Positions 56,618 to 57,410 of a DNA stretch of 57,410 bases are shown here, piece after piece (the stretch's first letter is position 1; every line of letters starts with the position of its first letter). The notes under the pieces were generated by a model that was not told the DNA's origin, did not search any database, and saw only the letters and a program-made list of their open reading frames with translations. The stretch covers positions 1 to 57,410 of the forward strand of contig JAHFEW010000020.1 in the NCBI GenBank assembly GCA_023248215.1, written 5' to 3'. The position numbers and the translations under genes are program-made. This DNA comes from Nitrospira sp. Its GTDB lineage: Bacteria; Nitrospirota; Nitrospiria; Nitrospirales; Nitrospiraceae.

Positions 56618-57410
<793 letters not shown>

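Overview
The window is GC-rich, densely coded Gram-negative DNA. It carries LolA, TonB-dependent and TpsB outer-membrane proteins, a Wzm/Wzt glycan exporter, lysine synthesis through LL-diaminopimelate aminotransferase (DapL), and very large multi-PAS kinases. Together with two families of intergenic inverted-repeat elements that I remember from Nitrospira genomes, this suggests a member of Nitrospirota, most likely Nitrospira. That assignment is inference: there is no rRNA gene or nitrification gene in the window. I found no tRNA, rRNA, CRISPR array, transposase, integrase or phage gene.

Region 1 (1-5.0 kb, plus strand) is a secretion-type cluster: the C-terminal end of a TpsB/FhaC-type outer-membrane pore, a secreted TPR-CHAT protein with the caspase-like His/Cys pair, and two DUF928 paralogues. 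A 239-bp inverted-repeat element interrupts it. This gene combination is familiar from cyanobacteria. Region 2 (5.0-6.7 kb) holds a tiny membrane ORF, a ribbon-helix-helix regulator, short palindromes sharing a TATC-N6-GATA core, and the wreck of a TonB-dependent receptor. Region 3 (6.7-18.7 kb) is an apparent sensory operon: an intact TonB-dependent receptor, a REC-PAS7 protein without a kinase domain, a periplasmic binding protein without permease or ATPase, a membrane HAMP-GAF histidine kinase, a soluble REC-PAS-PAS-GAF-PAS kinase, and a lone receiver. The gene order suggests ligand capture at the outer membrane, presentation in the periplasm, then a phosphorelay.

Region 4 (18.8-30 kb, mostly minus strand) is housekeeping: a 2OG-Fe(II) oxygenase, lolA, ftsK, rsmA, a small protein, pdxA, a cation exchanger, then larC and larB (nickel-pincer cofactor) separated by an oppositely oriented secreted protein, and gpsA. 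Region 5 (30-38 kb) has a small outer-membrane barrel and a zinc-ribbon membrane protein, then an arginine dihydrolase-like gene coupled to an archaeal-type ornithine cyclodeaminase (a split version of cyanobacterial AgrE), truD, an EF-hand-like protein coupled to a metallophosphoesterase, a HEAT-repeat membrane protein, and a MarR regulator coupled to a metallo-beta-lactamase-fold hydrolase. A 173-bp palindromic element fills exactly the gap between two convergent genes at 38.1 kb.

Region 6 (38.3-48.4 kb) has a SirB1-like protein, a DrrA/B-type ABC exporter followed by a Lon-N domain protein, a CrtC/lipocalin-like protein, a beta-propeller lipoprotein, a histidine phosphatase, several small unknowns and a SAM methyltransferase. 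Region 7 (48.5-55.3 kb) begins with wzt/wzm and then becomes sparse and decayed: three lipoproteins, a fragment and a full copy of a DUF1499 gene, a 34-nt palindrome, an OsmC protein and a broken class I glutamine amidotransferase gene. Region 8 (55.3 kb to the end) is biosynthetic: dapL, folK and the start of panC.
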